Shown here: in pieces, positions 9,532 through 22,700 of the stretch
Position numbering within the stretch: position 1 is the first letter of the stretch
Layout: each line of letters opens with the position of its first letter
DNA from: Kryptolebias marmoratus
Taxonomy: Eukaryota; Chordata; Actinopteri; Cyprinodontiformes; Rivulidae
Reading direction: 5' to 3'
Length of the DNA: 64,000 bases
NCBI RefSeq assembly: GCF_001649575.2
Contig: NC_051433.1
Location: 13,857,376-13,921,375, forward strand
Position numbers and translations under genes: made by a program
The notes under the pieces: generated by a model
What the model saw: only the letters and a program-made list of their open reading frames with translations
Database searches by the model: none
What the model was told of the DNA's origin: nothing

Positions 9532-12500
9532 CTAACTGAGGTCCTGCGTGATAATAAAAAAAAAGAAAAAAGACTCGTCAGAGTTTAAACCGGCAGGACG
9601 ACGACGGCGACGAACGCTGGTCTGAGGTCTGTGACTTACGGCCAAGGCGGATCTGACTGCCTGTAACTGGAAGAAGACTCGTCCTCCTTCCTCTGGACAC
9701 ACCATCTTCAGCTCCTCCCGGCTCATCCCCAGCAGCAGCGAGCCACTCAGGACGCCGAGACAGCGGACAGTGCTGCAGGGGACAGAAAAATATCCAGACG
9801 CCAAGCTAAGCTCGTGTGTGAAACAACCAAACTGGAAATGAGACCAGGTGTCCTCAGTCGGCCTTTAGAACAGCACATAGTTAGAGTTAGGGAGGATAAT
9901 CCACCCGTACCTCTAAACACCTGTCTTAAGATGGGTATGGTGCTGTCTGTCCATTTGTCTCTGGACAATCCAAACTCTAAGTTGATGTCTCAAACTGCAC
10001 AGCTGGGCGCCTCATGGGTCAAGGATGATCCCTATTGATTTCAACCCTAATGACCCCTTTGTGAAAGCCTTGTCCCTGCTCTAACTCTGCAACAATATCA
10101 TGCAGGGATGTCAAACTGCATAGCTGGACTCCTCAGTTCAGTTGTTTTTGAGCTCTTAAGGCTCCGTGAGAAGGGGAGAAATCTGCTCTCGGTCTCGTGG
10201 GTTCTTGTGGACATTTCATACTCCACCAGAACCGCAGCCAGAACTCTTGGTAAAACCCATCCCGTCTACCACAGCGCGGGAACGGGCAGTCAACGTTGTC
10301 TGGCCTTTGCACATTTATCACGAAGAGACCGCCACCGTTTCCGACAGACGCTGGACAACAACGAGCGAACGTAAGGAACGAGTTCTGTGCTTCCCAGCCG
10401 GGCCGTACTTCGCCCTCCAACAGGGATAGCCACGGAGAGCCGCCTGACTCCACTCTTCGGCCCGATCACACAGTAGTTGATGTGTACCTCTGAGAGAACA
10501 AGCTCTGCCCGGACCTTGTGTCCAGATGGGGCTGTCGAAGCTACTAGGACAGGGGTAGGCAACCCTGGTCCTGGAGGGCCACTATCCTGCATGTTTTACT
10601 TGTTCCCCTGCTCCAACACACCTGATTCAGTGGTTAAATCACCTCTTCATGTTCTGCAGAAATCTGTTAATGACACGCTGATTCAAATCAAGTGTGTTGT
10701 AGCAGAGAAACAAGTAAAACATGCAGGATAGTGGCCCTCCAGGACCAGGGTTGCCTACCCCTGTACTAGGAGAAGAAACTGAGGAGATTATCGTCACGCA
10801 GTCAGCCCATTTCTTCACTTCTCATGAACCCACCTTTAGGATTTAGAGGCATTGTGGTTCTTAAGACGTAAAAAACAGGTTTGAATCGTGTTGGACGTTG
10901 CTGTTTGATGCTGTAAATGTTTCACTTGAGGCTAATTTTTAACTAAAAATCACGTACGAATCAGTTACATCAGGCTTGACATGTTTCCTCACCGTTGTTG
11001 AAGTGAAGTGAATGAATGAAACCCTTATCAGGGTGAAATACCATGTTTATGACCTACATTTGGCTGAATCCCTTGTCTTCGAGCCAGGCTTTCACTTCTG
11101 GTGGTTTGGATTTCCTCGTTAAGATGGGAATGGCTTCGATTCGCTGAGGAAATAAAACAAACACTCATTTTTCATTTTGCTTTATCTGTTTGCAGCTCTG
11201 ACTCCTGAGCTCCTGCTTTAGTTTCAGTGTGTTTTCAGAGCGGTAACCACCATGTCGGGCTGCTCGTCTGAGAATTCCAGGACGTTGTTGGGAACGTGTC
11301 CCTCCTCCCCTCTGCTGTTCCTCACTTTCCACCACTGCTTGGACATGTCCAGCAGCTGCGGACAAACAGAAACCGAACGTGGGTTTGGTTGGATTGGCCT
11401 TTCCGTCTCAATAAAAGCCTTTGGACTGAGCCGTTCTTCACCTCGACCATTTCTCCTCTCCTGACGGTGAGCTCTCTGCTGTTCCTCGAGATGAAGTTGT
11501 GCTTCACTCGTATGTCCTGGAGTTTGAGCTGAATCGGGCTGAAAAACACAACAAAACAAACAAAAAAAAGAGGGTTAAAGTTTGAAGCCTTCAGGTGAGC
11601 CTGAAGTGGAATCGGGGATGTTGGAGTCATACCGGGCTTCCTGTGGAGGTGGCGGCGGCTTCCAGTTGGGAGGACTCTGTGCAGAAAAGCAAAAGTCTGG
11701 TGTTTTTGTTTTACTTCTCTTGGCTAAGACTCAGAGCACGTGATGAGAAACAGTCCTCACCTGTTTGTTGTTGCTGTACCCTCCTGACGGAGCAGGTCGA
11801 GGGCTTGGTGCAGGTTTTGCCTTCGGTGCAGGTCGCGGGCTCTGCTTTCTGCTCTCGGGGTAGCTCGGCGGGGGGGTGGCTGAAACTTCAGGGGGCTGCC
11901 ATCCGTCTGAGAACACCAGGGTGTACGTTGGGATGTCCTCATCATCCTCTGGCCATTGGGTGCTAAAACCATACGTGCCCATCAGCTCATGGCAGTAACT
12001 CTAACGTGGGTGTCGACGTTCTGTGGGCTCGTGGGACTCGAAACGTCTTATCGTACCTGGGGATGTTCCAGGCGTCACCCAGAGACTGCCACAGCTGATC
12101 CTCCTCCGTGGTCGCCTCCTCGCTCAGGAGACGGATAGACTGAGGGATCAGCAGGGGCGCCACGATGGTCGGAGGCAGCTCTTCAGAGCAGTGAGACACC
12201 ACCTGGGGACAAATGGACAACCTGTCAACAAAAGAGCAGCAGGACTTTCTGCTGAAGCAGGTGCAAGGTTTATTGAAATAAAAGCAGATCACAGCCCCCC
12301 ATGAGCCGCTGACATACAGCACTGTGCAAAAGTTTTAAACCAACCGCAGTTTCTTTGTACTTTGCTTCCAATGAGCCTTTTAAAGTAAACAAGGTCAGTA
12401 GTTCTATATTGTTTCTGAAGATCTTTCAGAGTTTGGTTTTGGACTTTAGGCTGCTTGTTCATTGTCCCCCGTCACAACGCGAAGAAGGGTCTTGGAAATA

Positions 12501-15500
12501 CCCTCCATATGTCCATCCATGACCTTTTAAGCTGGATAACTTGAAAAAAAGGGGATGTACCGACATCTATTTTGGTTTGTGGATACGTCTGGGCCTGTTG
12601 TGTCCAATCCTGGGCCAGGAGGGCCACCATCCTGCATGTTTTAGGTGTTTCTCTGCTTTGACACCTGATCTGAATGACTGAGAGATTAACTGCTGAAGAG
12701 CAGAGAAACATGCAGGATGGTGGCCCTCCAGGACCAGAGTTGGACCCCACTGGTCTAGTAAGGTCGCTATAGAGAAACCCTGTTTGAGTCTCTCTCTTGA
12801 TGCTTTAGTTCTTGGAATCAAGCAATATTAACACTAAAGGATGTATATTTGGATGCTCTGTTCAATTCCAGTTGAGAAAAACACTCATCTTGAAAATAAA
12901 AACATTCACCATTCAAGACCCCGACGTACTGCTTGTTACTTTTTAATTCAGTATTTGACTATTTTCAGAGGAATCTTTTGTTGTTATTTTGTTTTTACCT
13001 CTGACCCATGAATCATTCAGGCTCCTAAACCCAAGGTGTCAACCAGCGTTGTTTCAACACTGAACAGATAACTTTGCAAAGAACCAATTTTAATTTAGAT
13101 CTTTCGTCACATTGTTTTCTGCAGCCTCTCACAAAAACACAAATATGTGACACATTTCTTTGGTTTCGCTGACAGAAACAATAAAATTCAGTCTTTTTGG
13201 TTTAATTCTTTGTCTTCAAACACAAAAAACAGAAAAAGGACATTGTGTTTTTGTCCACAGGCTGCACAATCCAGTTATATAAAGACAAGTACGAAGATAA
13301 AAAATAGGGAAGTTGCCTTAAACGACAATTAAATAAAACTATAAAAACGTTTAGAGCCACTTACAAATTGCAAAGCAGAGAACAGGGAGTGGACAAAGTC
13401 AGGAGCGCCTGGATTACTGATCTTTCCGTTGAGCTCTCCCTGTAAAAAGTTACATAACGACGCGTTAGAGAGGAAACATAAACCTCACCGGATGAAACGT
13501 ATGCGTGTAAATGAAGACACAAACCAGCAGGTTGAAGCCACTTTTGATCTTATGAAGACATTCTGCAAATTCTTCATTGGGTGGCATGCCATCTGCACCT
13601 AAAACCAGATAAAATACAGCACACATGCACATAAGTGTGTGTAAAAATGCATTTTATGCCACGTTTAACGAGCTTATATTCAATTACCTTTTCCCTTTTT
13701 CTTTTTTCTCTTCTTCTTTCCGTTTTTAGCTTCTATCGCAGCTACTTTCCCAATGAAGAGCTCTATGTCGTTTATGATGTGATTCAAAATATCCTGCAAG
13801 TAAAAAAAAAAAAATAAATAAGTGTGTGAGTGAAAAGATGACTTAACTTACAGCTTTCACGGTTCCACTGTGATATAAAACTCACCACGTTCCTGTCCAG
13901 CTCTGTGTACGAGCGGGGAGGGAGCGGCGGGGTGGAGGGCTGAGGTGACTGGCTCTTCCTCCTGTGAGATGCTCGGTCCTCCTCTTCCTCGTCGTACGGA
14001 GGCAGGTCCAGTTCGGGGTCGAGAGAATCATACTCTCCTGGGCAAACAAGCCAAACCAAAAATGGAAGAAAACAACAGTGTGGAGCTGCTGAAGATGCCG
14101 TGAGCTGATTTGTTTGTGACTCATGTCAAACAATTCAAAACGACATCACCAAAGTCGGTCTGTATGAATGTTTAGCTGTTAACTCATGAATTAAACTCTA
14201 TTTCTCCAAATTGAGGTGATTTAAATGGCCGTCTTCAACAGGTAAGACATTAATCGTTCATAACCTTTCCACAGAACGCCACCCGAAAAGATCTGAACTA
14301 TCCCTTCAACTTGCCAAGTGTACCGGTTCTGTTTATGAACAATCAAAAACAGATTATTTAGACTACTGACAGCAGAGGCAGAAACTCCCTGCAATAAAAA
14401 TAAACTTTTATGATTCACATTTGAAGCAACTCCGTATCAAACCTGTAGTCGTGCCAAACAGCTGCAGTGAAGCACAGAGGAGGGAGTGTCATGATGTGAA
14501 GCTCACAACCAAAAAACAGGACAAGCAGAAACTAAAACCAGTGAAATATTTCTGCTGATTGGAATTCAACAAAACAAATGAAAACCTTTTTTTAAAGAGG
14601 TTTACAAGCTTTTAGTTTGTCTACTTGCTGCAGCCTATTTCAAATATTTGAAACGTATTTTTAAAAGGTGACATCCTGTTGAATTATTTGACAATGAAAG
14701 GACATTTCTGTACTGATGAAGTAAATCTTACCGTTTCCAGCAGCGTGCCTCGGTGGTGGTATATAAACTTCATCTTTGGATCTCTCCTTTTTGTTTGTAA
14801 CTTTTGCATAACCGCTTCAAAAAATAGGAGAAGCACTTTAATGAAAATTTACAAATTCATAAACTCTGAAGTGTTTGTGCTCAGTTGTGTTACCATACCT
14901 GGCCCGTGGGTCGTTTTTCCTCTCCATCAGCGCTCGGGTTAAATTCTTTTTGACATAATCAGCCTAAAAATAGGAAGAAATGTTCACTTTGTTGTTGTTT
15001 TTTTTCTCCTCAGATGTGATAGCAGCCATGTTCAGGTGTGTGTGTGTGTGTGTGTGTGCTCACCCTGACTTCATCGCACTGGAACATGAAGATGGTTGTG
15101 GTGCGTTTTCTCGGGTTCTGAACGGACACGATGAGCAGAGAGTTAAATACTTCGAGGTCCAGCTCCGCCTTCAGCTCCTGGACTTCGCTGAGAGAGATGG
15201 ACTCGAGCTCCTCCTGAGGACAAAAAAAACACAAAAACAAACTGAGTGTTTATATCTAAACTACTGTCACAAGTGCAGGTTTGTTCAGAGGTTAGGTTAT
15301 TAACATCAGAAAAAGAGATACGGTTTAAATCTAATAATGTACATTTGTTGAACTGCTCGATGAAGCCTTTGTTTTTCCACTTTCTTTAGTTGAAATCTGC
15401 TGTTAATTTTATTGCTTTGGAATTGTCCAGTATTTATTTTTTCTCATCTTTTAACAACTACTTTTAAATAAACTACTATTATTTACTTTTACTCTTTATA

Positions 15501-16654
15501 TGTTCACTTGTTGAGTCCTAGAATACTGTTTTTTGTTCTTAATTTTGTTTGAATCCTTGTTTGTTATTTTAATACCTATAACCCTTCAAATAGAGTGAAT
15601 AAGACAAGTCCTGAAGAAAAGGCTTTTTTTGTGGTATTTGCTCAAAAATCTCCTAAAGCTGTCTGGTTTTCAAATAAATTATGGCAAACTCACGTGGCTT
15701 TGTTCATAAATTAGATTAGGTTCCCAGAGTTTAAACATTGAGAGGAAATGTAAACAGACGTCTTACTAAAAACCCACATTTTGCTTGTGAAAACGTTGAA
15801 ATGACAACAGAATCCTCTGAAGGAATCTCCCACCTTAATGCTAAAGGTTTAAAAAAGCTGTTAGTTTTTAAAGTATGTGTTGAGGGATGATTCTCAGCCA
15901 CTACCACACCAATATTTAGCTCAACATCTGTAAAATTTAATTATAGCCATTTTTGTGGTTAATCTGTTGAAAACGTTAGCCAACTCAAAAAATGCTATAA
16001 CTCTGGTGATTTTGCAGATACGGACATGTGTCTGTTACCTTTGTTTCGATGTCTGAGAGCCGCAGCTCGGCGCCGTGCACCTCCAGCAGCATGTTCTGAC
16101 CCCACACCCGGCCCATGTGGTTCAGCAGCTTCAGGCGCTCCACGCAGTCGCTGATGTTCCTCAGATCCTTCCCATCCAGGTCGCAGGTGAACAAGTGCTG
16201 CAACGCAAAAGCCAGGGGGTGAGCGACAAGCTCGGCGTGGTTCAGAGAAGCATCTTAAAGTCATCTTACATCCACTTTGTACTGAAACTTCTCCAGCATC
16301 TTGTTCACGGAGGCTGCATACTTCATCCTCTGCACTGTTGGACCACAAAGCAAAGCCAGAGGTTTTTTTTTTTTTAAACGAATAAATAAGAAAAACCTCT
16401 TTTTTGGAGCAGTGGTGTTAACCTACTATAGATTGATTTTGCACTGGGCTTCGACACACTCGATATTTGTGACGAGGTCTCATCCATATTGGAAAACCCA
16501 CTGTATCACAAATGAAAACAACAACATATCTGAGTTTAGGAGTAAAGCTATGAATGCAGAAATATCAGTAAATTATGTAAATGACATACTTGGACTGGAT
16601 GGATCCTGTGTAGCTTCTGGTCTCAAAGCTGACGGTGCTGTCACTTCTGAACAT
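9532..16654 (-). CDS. eps8l3: EPS8-like protein 3 (PTB-SH3-SAM adaptor)
   Basis: An EPS8-family adaptor linking receptor signalling to actin remodelling, about 616 residues in 18 coding exons on the minus strand: 16590-16654, 16270-16327, 16039-16197, 15064-15213, 14899-14963, 14732-14814, 13886-14037, 13688-13793, 13525-13598, 13365-13439, 12057-12202, 11761-11998, 11633-11676, 11442-11538, about 11248-11355, 11058-11143, 9640-9772 and 9532-9543. The N-terminal PTB domain (about 25-145) includes CVERLKLLNHMGRVWGQNM and ends in FMFQCDEV. The linker holds DILNHIINDIELFIGKV, typical of EPS8 proteins. The SH3 (about 474-530) reads VKHNFISRNSRELTV then QWWKVRNSRGEEGHVPNN. A SAM-like effector end (VKAWLEDKGF, LGVLSGSLLLGMSREEL) closes it. 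The donor of the second SH3 exon (11248 or 11251) is ambiguous. The L3 assignment rests on synteny with ampd2. The acceptor before the start exon is at 16658; upstream untranslated exons were not located. Confidence 0.88.
9773..11057 (-). other. eps8l3 intron with hAT-type MITE
   Basis: A 1.3-kb intron between the last two large exons. It contains the palindromic MITE at 10550-10763. The remaining sequence has only short open frames and no recognisable gene. Confidence 0.6.
10550..10763. mobile_element. Palindromic hAT-type MITE with perfect 8-bp TSD
   Basis: A 214-base non-autonomous element whose two ends are long inverted repeats starting CAGGGGTAGGCAACCC and ending GGGTTGCCTACCCCTG. It is flanked on both sides by the identical octamer TACTAGGA (10542-10549 and 10764-10771). 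The CAGGGGT termini and 8-base duplication are the hAT superfamily signature. The inner arms (ATCCTGCATGTTTTAC and complement) are shared with the copies near 12.6 kb and 18.5 kb. Confidence 0.88.
12203..13364. repeat. eps8l3 intron: CACTGTGCAAAAG repeat interrupted by a MITE
   Basis: From about 12318 the intron starts with ACTGTGCAAAAGTTTTAAAC and continues through blocks (TTTTGCTTCCAA, TTTTCAGAGGAAT near 12964) that recur near 35.4-35.97 kb and, more weakly, at 53.7-54.4, 27.8 and 49.6 kb. The family looks like an old DNA transposon with CACTGTGCAAAAG ends. The MITE at 12595-12752 is nested inside it. Confidence 0.55.
12595..12752. mobile_element. Palindromic hAT-type MITE, degraded
   Basis: The second copy of the palindromic family: the arms GGAGGGCCACCATCCTGCAT and ATGCAGGATGGTGGCCCTCC face each other. 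Only the first four bases of the flanking octamers still match (GTCT), so it is older than the copy at 10550. Confidence 0.75.
14160..14340 (-). repeat. Interspersed repeat (CTGTTG/GAGAAA family), reverse copy
   Basis: Within an eps8l3 intron (14038-14731). In reverse orientation it carries the AGATCTTTTC, TTCTGTGGAAAGGTTA, CTTACCTGTTG and TTTGGAGAAA blocks that recur near 27.4, 42.4 and 42.9 kb. Nothing else is recognised in this intron. Confidence 0.5.
15036..15059. repeat. (TG)n microsatellite
   Basis: A TG dinucleotide run a few bases from the donor side of an eps8l3 exon (exon edge at 15064). Confidence 0.85.
15214..16038. repeat. eps8l3 intron with a CAGC(T/C)ACTACCACAC repeat
   Basis: An AT-rich intron. 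From about 15870 to 15985 it holds a degraded copy of the family marked by CAGCCACTACCACACCAATA and TTAGCTCAACATCTGTAAAA; better copies lie at 25.9, 26.3, 31.3 and 33.1 kb. The rest shows nothing recognisable. Confidence 0.55.
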
Positions 16655-16658
16655 CCTG

Positions 16659-18995
16659 GCTGAACACACCTGCAGGATTACGTATGACAGGAACAACACG
16701 CCATAAATAACACTGACATGCTATTTATAGATCTGAAATAAATCCATAAATCACTCATTTCCATAGGCGTGTTGTTCCCGTATAAGGCTAATAAAAAAAA
16801 TAGTTTTTTTATTGGGTTTTGACAGAAATAACAAAACTTAAAACACATTTTTGAAGTACAATGGGTCTTTGCTCGTGGTTTAATGGCAACACAAAACTCT
16901 GATTCAGCACACAATGGCTTCAATATGCTGCCGTCATGGCTGTGTCTTTAAAAAAAAGAATATTTTACCCTTTGAACATAGCAAGTGTCCTACCTGATTT
17001 CTGAATAGTCTCTGATTATTTTAATTATTGTGAATATAAAGAGCATTAGGTTGTAATAACTTTGCTGTTGAGTAACTGTCATAATCTGGACTTTTAACAA
17101 GCTTTCACAACTCATTTATACAATAAAAGTCAAATAATTTGGAAGTTAAGAAGCTGAAAGCATCACAAACTCTTACCTCTAATTTTCAGCAGTTGAATGT
17201 CTATTTAGTAGTTTTTCAGTTCATCGTTTAACCCTGAGCCACGACAACATGGACCCAAGCTTCCGTATGAAGGAGGAGGACAAGGTCCACTGTAAGGAGC
17301 TAAGAGTTGTGCGCAGAAGCGAGTCGTCTCAGGCGAGGGCGGGGTCACAAAGGTTAGGAGATTTTGAGGAAGACACCTCGCCCTGAAGTTTCCAGGACTT
17401 TAAAAGAGAACATCTACGCCCCTTTGGGAAAAATGGACCATAATGTCCAACCTTTTTTGATTTTGTGTGTACTCAAGATGTTTAGGACCCAAACGAAAGA
17501 GAGCAATAAGAGAAAACAAACAAAACCAAGAAAACTAATAAACATAGCGTCTTTATTCTCTCAGTCTAATGTCTTTGATGCATTATCTCTTCATTTAGCT
17601 CTCAGCTTTTATGTTCCCTGAGCTCACAAAGCTAAACATTAACCAGAGAGAAATTTCTCTGATGTAACAAGGGAACAGCACAACCATTTTTAACTCAGAA
17701 GGTCTCAAAAGTAACGGTGAACTGGGTGAAAATCAAGAACAGACAGATAATTTTAACTGAAAGCTCTTTTTACACTCATCCAGAAAAATCATTATTAACT
17801 GTGGCTAAACACCAGGGCAATGACAGCATTATGGCGCGTTAAGTAATAAAATGGTGGAAAATTAATCCAGTTAAATACCATACAGCCGTAATAAAATCAC
17901 ACCCTACAAATCCAGAGCTTAAATAAAAACATAATCAATTTAAGTAGATGCAACATCCGCTGAGCAACAATTAATTACAGATTACCAGATTTTATTATTT
18001 GACTAAAATCCAAGCCAAAAATAGAGAAGTAATGTGTGGAAAACAGATCAATGGTTGAATAACTTACAGAAGAACTTAATCTGTCATCGTCTGTGTGACT
18101 TTTTTGTTCTCACATTAATCGGAAGTTTTGACCCACTCTTCTTTACAACTTTTTTTCATTATGTTGATGTTTTCAGCATTAAAGTGCCGGTCACACAACA
18201 GCATGTACACTGTGTTAACATCTGGACCCTAAGTGGATCATACCAAGATCTCTTCTGTAGATTTTTCTGCTGTTTCAGATAATTATCTTGTTTTACGATC
18301 CAGGCTTCATTTATCAGGCAAATGGTAAAAATAAATGATTTGACATGTTGTTTTTAATTCAGTGGTTATCATTTATTTCTCCTCTATATACATGTTCCCC
18401 TTTATCTGTTAGTCAGCAGAGTTTTATTTCCTGCCCCTTATAGCCCTAAAGCAGGGGTGTCAAACTCCTGTCCTCGGGGGTCGCTCTCCTGCATGTTTTA
18501 GATGCGTTCTGGCTTTAAAACACCTGGTTTTAAATGGATGAATTGTTGCCGTGCTCCGATTTGGTGAGGAGGTAATTAAACCATTTGAATCAGGTGTGTT
18601 GGAGCAGAAAAACCTAAAATCTCCAGGACAGCGGCCCTCGAGGCCTGGAGCTTGACACCCCTGCCCTAAATGGCTCAACAGCTCAGAGTGTGCGGGCGCC
18701 GACTCTGACTACATGTTCATGTTTCTGCGCTGCCAAAAGCTTGCAGCATTTTAACTAAACCAGTCAAGGTCAGCTGTGTGTTGACTCAGTTTTATCTCCT
18801 TGATCACCAACCGGTCAGCTGCAGGGCTCTGTAGACACACACACAAAGTGAGGACCACGAAATGTCCTCACTTTTCAATCTGGACCTCACCCTGTTGGTT
18901 TAAAGCTTACAGTGGTCCCCACTTTGTAGCAAGTACAAGAATAACACACACTCAACATGTGAATCAGTGTTATTTCAGGTCATAGGGTTTTGTCA
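16659..18995. other. Intergenic, eps8l3 5' side to irf6 3' end
   Basis: No convincing exon was found. The region should hold the eps8l3 promoter and any 5' untranslated exons, but none could be placed. It includes the MITE at 18452-18663 and, at about 18830-18920, a fish interspersed sequence with GTGAGGACCACGAAATGTCC. A 45-codon open frame at 17249-17386 has no recognised relative. Confidence 0.5.
18452..18663. mobile_element. hAT-type MITE with 8-bp TSD
   Basis: The third copy of the palindromic MITE family, starting CAGGGGTGTCAAACTCC and ending GCTTGACACCCCTG, flanked by CCCTAAAG (18444-18451) and CCCTAAAT (18664-18671), an 8-base duplication with one mismatch. The arms are less well paired than in the copy at 10550. 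Confidence 0.82.
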
Positions 18996-19796
18996 TTTTG
19001 TCTTTTTATTGATAAAATAAACATGCAATCACAGGGTAAATACATTCAACAAGCCATGAAGGAGAAATTCAGCACCTAAAGTGCAGTGGGATCCATTTGT
19101 AAAGAAATTCATGAAGCTGAACATCCGAGTTAAAAGGCTGCTAGGATACAACATTTCACTTAAACTGAAACAAACAAGTACAAAAATAGTCTGACATTGT
19201 ACATAGAAGATTAAAATAACTGAAGACAAACTCACAGCTGTCAAAAAGAGAAAAAAATGCATCTATTTTTTATATATAAACTGGGTCCTCTGGCCCATAT
19301 AGTCAGATATAATTTGTAGAAAAATCCATATACATCCAACTTTAACTCATTTACTTTTTCCCCACAAAAATATATACAAAGCTCAGGTTAAATGTGATGC
19401 TCAAAGTGATTCAGATTCACTGTTTGATGACTGACAGCTTTTAGGACGGGTCATGAGACCACAGACCTGTTGGGATAAATAAGACACGAGGTAATATCTG
19501 TAACTGATTAACTGTGATAAATACACCCTTGTAGAAAGGAGGACTTTGACCCATGCAGCCACAATGTCTGCTCACAGAGCCATGCAGGATTCAAGGCATG
19601 TTAAAAAAAAAAACACATTCAGAGCACAACTTTATCAGAAAGAAGAAGAAGCTGAAAAAAAAGCAAACAAGTCCTACAGAGTATTGTGCACACTTCTAAA
19701 GGAGATTACACAGAAGTACTTCTTTGCTAAGAGTGGGCCACTCCCAGTTGCAGTGTAATATAGAGATATATATATGAGTTCACAGTGTGAGCCGCT
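18996..19796 (-). other. irf6: irf6 3' UTR
   Basis: About 0.8 kb of AT-rich sequence from the irf6 stop codon to a reverse-strand poly(A) signal (TTTATT on the plus strand) at about 19004, with a nearby run of A/T-rich sequence. Confidence 0.6.
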
Positions 19797-22700
19797 TCAC
19801 TGATTCTGCAGAGCCTGGGCGATGTTCAGACCTGAACCGGGGGGTAGAGCCCAGCCTTCTTGACCCTGGTGGTTCTGCAGCAGGTTGTACAGCTGCTTCA
19901 GGTGGGTCACTATATTGTCTTTGATGTCTGGGATTGAAATCTGCAGGCGAACGCTGCCGCTGTCAAACGACCGGGTGTTGTCTCCAGAAAAGATCTCAGT
20001 GATCATTCGAGCCACCACAGGAATGACCTGCAAAAGACGGACGGTCAGTGTGTGTTCAAAGCAAAGGAGGAAATGATCTCGATCTCTCTGCATGAACCGA
20101 GGATGAACACGATATCATTTCTGTCAAACATCTGGATCATGTTTGAAAAGGAACAGGTAATTTTCCTTTTCATAGAAGATGGTAAATGAGGCCAACTTAA
20201 TGAGTTCATTAGACAATTGGTGGAAAAATGGAAACTTTATGACTGGCAAACAAATTAGGGAACTTTTAAAAGATACTTAAAACATTTTGCAGCTTTTTAA
20301 TGAACATTTGCAAGTTTTTTGTTTGGATACTTGCCTCTGAATTCTGAAAACTAATTTGTCATTTTGTATTAAAAAAAAAAAAATACTGGTAATTGGCATG
20401 CTTGTTTTCTAGCTCAGAAGCAATTTTTCCTTTAATTTTTTTAAAAATCAAAATCAGATTAGCCCCTTATTTATTGTCATTCAAATAACGATAACACCAC
20501 AATGTAGACACCTACAAGGAAATTTAAAAAAAGGATAAAACCATCAAAAGCGCTTGAAGTTTTTCCTAAAACAGATGCTATAAAACTCACATTTCCCGCA
20601 TTTATACAACTAAACAAACATTAAATTTAAAAAACAACCACAAAATCCAGTCCAGACGTTTAAGACACAATAAAAAACAAACAATTTGACAACATTCGAA
20701 GTCAATCAAATATTGTCAGTCTTTTCTAATAAGTTCCAACTTGATTTTAGGGGGAAAAAAAGTGACGACTTTTAGAACCAGCGTCACATGTTGTCCTCAC
20801 GTGAAAAACACTCGCTGCATGTGTTGGCTCTTTGAAACATGATAATCGAATGTTTCGAGAAACAAAAGTTATGAATAAAAACCTAATTTCTTTGTGTTCG
20901 TCTTATCTTGGTTCACAAAGAGAAATTATAAACGATAAAAAAAGCAACAACACTGCTTCATCTGTCAGTCACGACCATCATATTAACATATCAGCCAGTT
21001 AAATACTCTTATTTTTGTTTTAAAGTACCAGCACACACTTTAGTATCTACTTGAGACATGTCGTGGTTCCGTCTCCCATGTTGCTTTTTCTCATTTGTAC
21101 AATAAAACTTTGATTTTGTCCAAACAAAGCAGTACTCTCTCCAGTTACACAACAACCAGATTACCTCCGCAGCCTCGTCAGTATCACTCGTTAAACAAAT
21201 TTCATCCAGGAACAGAAACTGATGTTTGTCATGAAAAAGGTAGAAAAACGCCCGTAGCTGCAAAACAAACCAACCTTTCATTCACTGGTTATTAATCAAG
21301 CTGCTGCGTTTTAACTTTGTTTCCACCCTAAAAGTTCTGAAAAAAATAAATATGAATGATCCCTATAGAACATTTCTAACAACAATTTAAAAAAAAAAAA
21401 AAGGATTCGTGGACTTTTACATGCTGAGAGTTCACAAAAGGACGGGGACATCTCTCACCTGGACCATGATGAGTTTTCTCTCCTTGGGTCTTCCATCGGG
21501 CCACTCCTCCCCAAAACACAAACTGATTTCGTACTGCGGCGGGCTCGGCGTCTGGCCACGCTGGTGAGCTATCACACCTGCGGATCAGGAAGGGAAATAT
21601 GTAAAAGACATTCACCTTTAACGAGCTGTGATCCCACAAATTACAGATTCAGGTCATGACTGAGCTATCAAAGCCAAGGAAAAACAACGTGACCACAGCT
21701 GTTTCTGCAAAAATCATCAGTAAAGAGTTAAAAGTTAAAGGTTTAACCAGTATATTTTATTTGTCTGGTTTGTTAAGAAGAATTAATCAGAAGGTTCTAG
21801 ATTTTGATTCCATTTTAATGTTTATCTGTTTTCAGATCTGGATCCAGGATGTTTAAATTTATTGATTTATTGGTGCTTTACTTTAACAAAGTTTCTTACC
21901 ACTCAGGAAAGACTCCAGACAGAAGAGTTTGACCTTCCTTTGCCGCTCGATGAGATTTGGTGCAGCTGGGTTTGGAGCACAGGGCCCGCACCAGTACACC
22001 TTACACTGGCACAGACGGACCGCGTAGATGTCGTGACCGCTGACCTCCAAGATCAGGCCTCGGTCCATGACATCAAGCAGGCGGCTCGTGAAGACCCTCT
22101 GCTTGTCGTTGCTAATGTGCTCAGTGGTCGGGAAGCGCAGCTGTTCCAGGTTCACGGGCCCGAACAGCTCCTCCTGGTTGACCATGGGTCCGAGGTCCCC
22201 GTAGAACAACCTGCAGCCCTGCGGGTTGCTCACGGTTATGGTGGGACACATCTCCTTCCCCCGGTACAGGAACTGCACCTCCAGGTCTGTCACTGGGTCA
22301 GAGACAGGGGCAGACATGTTAAAAAAAACAAAACAACAACTTTTCACGTAGTGTTGCTCATCCGACACTTAACGGCTCGTGACTTCCTGTGGCTAATGTG
22401 ACTTCCAGGAGCTGGTGGCGCTGACAACCAGCAGGTTTATGACAACTTCAGAAGTGCCGGTACTGCCCAGCAGTGAGTACTGGCCCACTTCCAGCTCCGT
22501 TCATAAACAATAAGTCCCGTGTCTTGGCAGCTCTGAGCGCAACAGCTGTTTGATGCGCTTCAGTTCTCACCCAGACCTTTGTTAATCATTTAGAGCGTAA
22601 TTATTCTTTCCACTGTCGTCAACGTGCTGCTCAGGGTGGCAGATTGTGACAAAAACACAATCTAATGGCTTCCTTATTAAGTAGATAACTTTTACGAACT

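Noticed and set aside
17249..17386. A 45-codon frame starting MDPSFRMKEEDK
   Set aside because: Short, no recognised relative and no splice or poly(A) context. Noted only in the intergenic entry.
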